Below, one piece after another: positions 6,029 to 6,533 of a DNA stretch of 6,533 nucleotides. Origin of the DNA: an uncultured Eubacteriales bacterium (GTDB taxonomy: Bacteria > Bacillota > Clostridia > Oscillospirales > Butyricicoccaceae); assembly GCA_910586105.1 (NCBI GenBank), contig CAJUGU010000074.1:12118-18650 (forward strand). The letters run 5' to 3'. How positions within the stretch are numbered: position 1 is the first letter of the stretch; each line of letters begins with the position of its first letter. Position numbers and translations under genes: made by a program. Under the pieces are notes generated by a model that did not search any database, had not been told where the DNA came from, and saw only the letters and a list, made by a program, of their open reading frames with translations.

Positions 6029-6350
6029 GTGAAGAAGTATGTAGACGGAGGTGTAGATGCAGTAATAGAATATAAGCGCAGTGTTAATTCGGACAATGCC
6101 CGTCGAAAAGTAGACGGACGTGCAGAAGCACGGCTGATTGAATTGGCATGCGGTCCGGTTCCGGAAGGACATGCACGTTGGACACTCCGACTTTTAGAAC
6201 AGGAAGCAAAGATCGTTCTGGAAACGCCAGTCGGGAGAGAGGCGTTTCGCAGGACTTTAAAAAAACGAAATCCGACCTCACAAAAATGATTATTGGTGCA
6301 TTCCAGTGAAAGAAGACCCCGAATTCATTGCTTGCATGGAAGATGTGCTT
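6029..6350 (+). pseudogene. IS630-family transposase fragment, truncated and frameshifted
   Basis: The translation from 6029 (VKKYVDGGVDAVIEY, then the stretch ending PEGHARWTLRLL and FRRTLKK) resembles the second N-terminal helix-turn-helix region of IS630-type transposases. After the seven-A run at 6259-6265 the homology continues in another frame: NEIRPHKNDYWCIP followed by VKEDPEFIACMEDVL, ending at 6350. Staying in the first frame gives a stop at 6287-6289. About 100 residues remain. The first helix-turn-helix is missing on the left, where the AraC-family gene begins. The whole catalytic DDE domain, including the first Asp expected shortly after MEDVL, is missing on the right. It cannot encode an active transposase. 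No terminal inverted repeats or TA duplication could be placed. Confidence 0.8.
6069..6096 (-). promoter_or_regulatory. Possible promoter inside the transposase remnant facing araC
   Basis: On the - strand, TTGTCC (6096-6091) and TATATT (6074-6069) are 16 bases apart. These match the consensus at four and five of six positions. A transcript would start near 6062, about 35 bases before the AraC-family ATG. The match is moderate and could be chance. Confidence 0.35.
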
Positions 6351-6430
6351 GGGCATGGAGTAAAATTTTGTGTAAGCGAAATTCGACAAAATGGGAATTG
6401 GCAACGTATAAACGTGGCAGAGAACTGGCT
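6351..6430 (+). other. AT-richer linker of unknown origin
   Basis: The sequence diverges from the transposase after 6350 and is visibly more AT-rich than the left of the window. It contains TTTTGT/ACAAAA inverted copies (6366-6371 and 6386-6391) and the odd palindrome CGAAATTCG (6377-6385). No gene or known site is recognised. Confidence 0.3.
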
Positions 6431-6532
6431 TGATCCCTTGGTCACCAACCACCCGGAAGGCGGGGGTGGTATGCGCGCCGGAACGGCGTGAATACCGCTC
6501 CCGCTTTCCGGGAACCCTGCCAAGAGGGATCA
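6431..6532 (+). ncRNA. Unidentified long-hairpin RNA or hairpin element at right edge
   Basis: Bases 6452-6479 pair with 6485-6512 around a five-base GGAAC loop. Of 28 positions, 23 are Watson-Crick, four are G-U wobbles and one is G-A. All four wobbles are valid only if the + strand is transcribed, since the - strand would have C-A mismatches. Outside an asymmetric internal loop (6442-6451 against 6513-6519), TGATCCCTTGG (6431-6441) pairs with CCAA (6520-6523) and GGGATCA (6526-6532), leaving a GA bulge at 6524-6525. The outer helix may continue beyond the window. I cannot match it to a known RNA family. It could instead be a hairpin-forming mobile repeat or the end of an insertion element. 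No promoter or T-run terminator is visible. Confidence 0.45.
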
Positions 6533-6533
6533 G

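Noticed and set aside
5460..6075. Overlapping frames inside the AraC-family gene on both strands
   Set aside because: Shadows of the AraC gene, which has full family motifs in its own frame.
6461..6475. Resemblance of GGGTGGTATGCGCG to the T-box antiterminator motif (GGGTGGNACCGCG)
   Set aside because: The conserved ACC is not preserved, no specifier stem is seen upstream, no terminator follows, and the bases form part of the long hairpin.

Overview
The window looks like a short contig from a GC-rich member of the Clostridia, perhaps from a gut or fermenting community. It has near-consensus sigma-A promoters, strong Shine-Dalgarno sites, a LacI/AraC-regulated sugar gene cluster and an IS630-type transposase remnant. 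This placement is an inference; no rRNA or other marker gene is present. The first nine bases equal the 3' end of the Illumina adapter, so the left edge is probably a contig or read end.

Left to right on the + strand: an intrinsic terminator of an unseen upstream gene (52-80); a LacI-family regulator (245-1267) behind a TTGACG-17-TATAAT promoter; then a second near-perfect promoter (TTGACT-17-TATAAT) with a roughly 130-base structured leader containing a terminator-like hairpin. The leader precedes a two-gene unit: a PgcA-type phosphoglucomutase/phosphomannomutase (1473-3197) and a cytoplasmic family GH1 beta-glucosidase (3197-4579). The stop of the first overlaps the start of the second (TAATG). 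The LacI protein is the obvious candidate regulator. The likely job is intracellular hydrolysis of beta-linked glucosides or oligosaccharides and interconversion of glucose phosphates; no transporter or glucokinase is in view.

After a 365-base gap with no convincing gene comes a 28-codon ORF (4945-5031) with its own extended -10 promoter inside an inverted repeat, an excellent ribosome-binding site and a 13-bp-stem terminator. That terminator is shared with a convergent AraC-family regulator on the - strand (5086-6027) and overlaps its stop codon.

The start of the AraC gene abuts a decayed, frameshifted IS630-family transposase fragment (6029-6350), which has apparently replaced its native promoter and ribosome-binding site. 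The right edge (6431-6532) holds an unidentified long imperfect hairpin. Its inner 28-position helix has one non-pair and four G-U wobbles that work only in + strand RNA. This is the best candidate for an undescribed element in the window.
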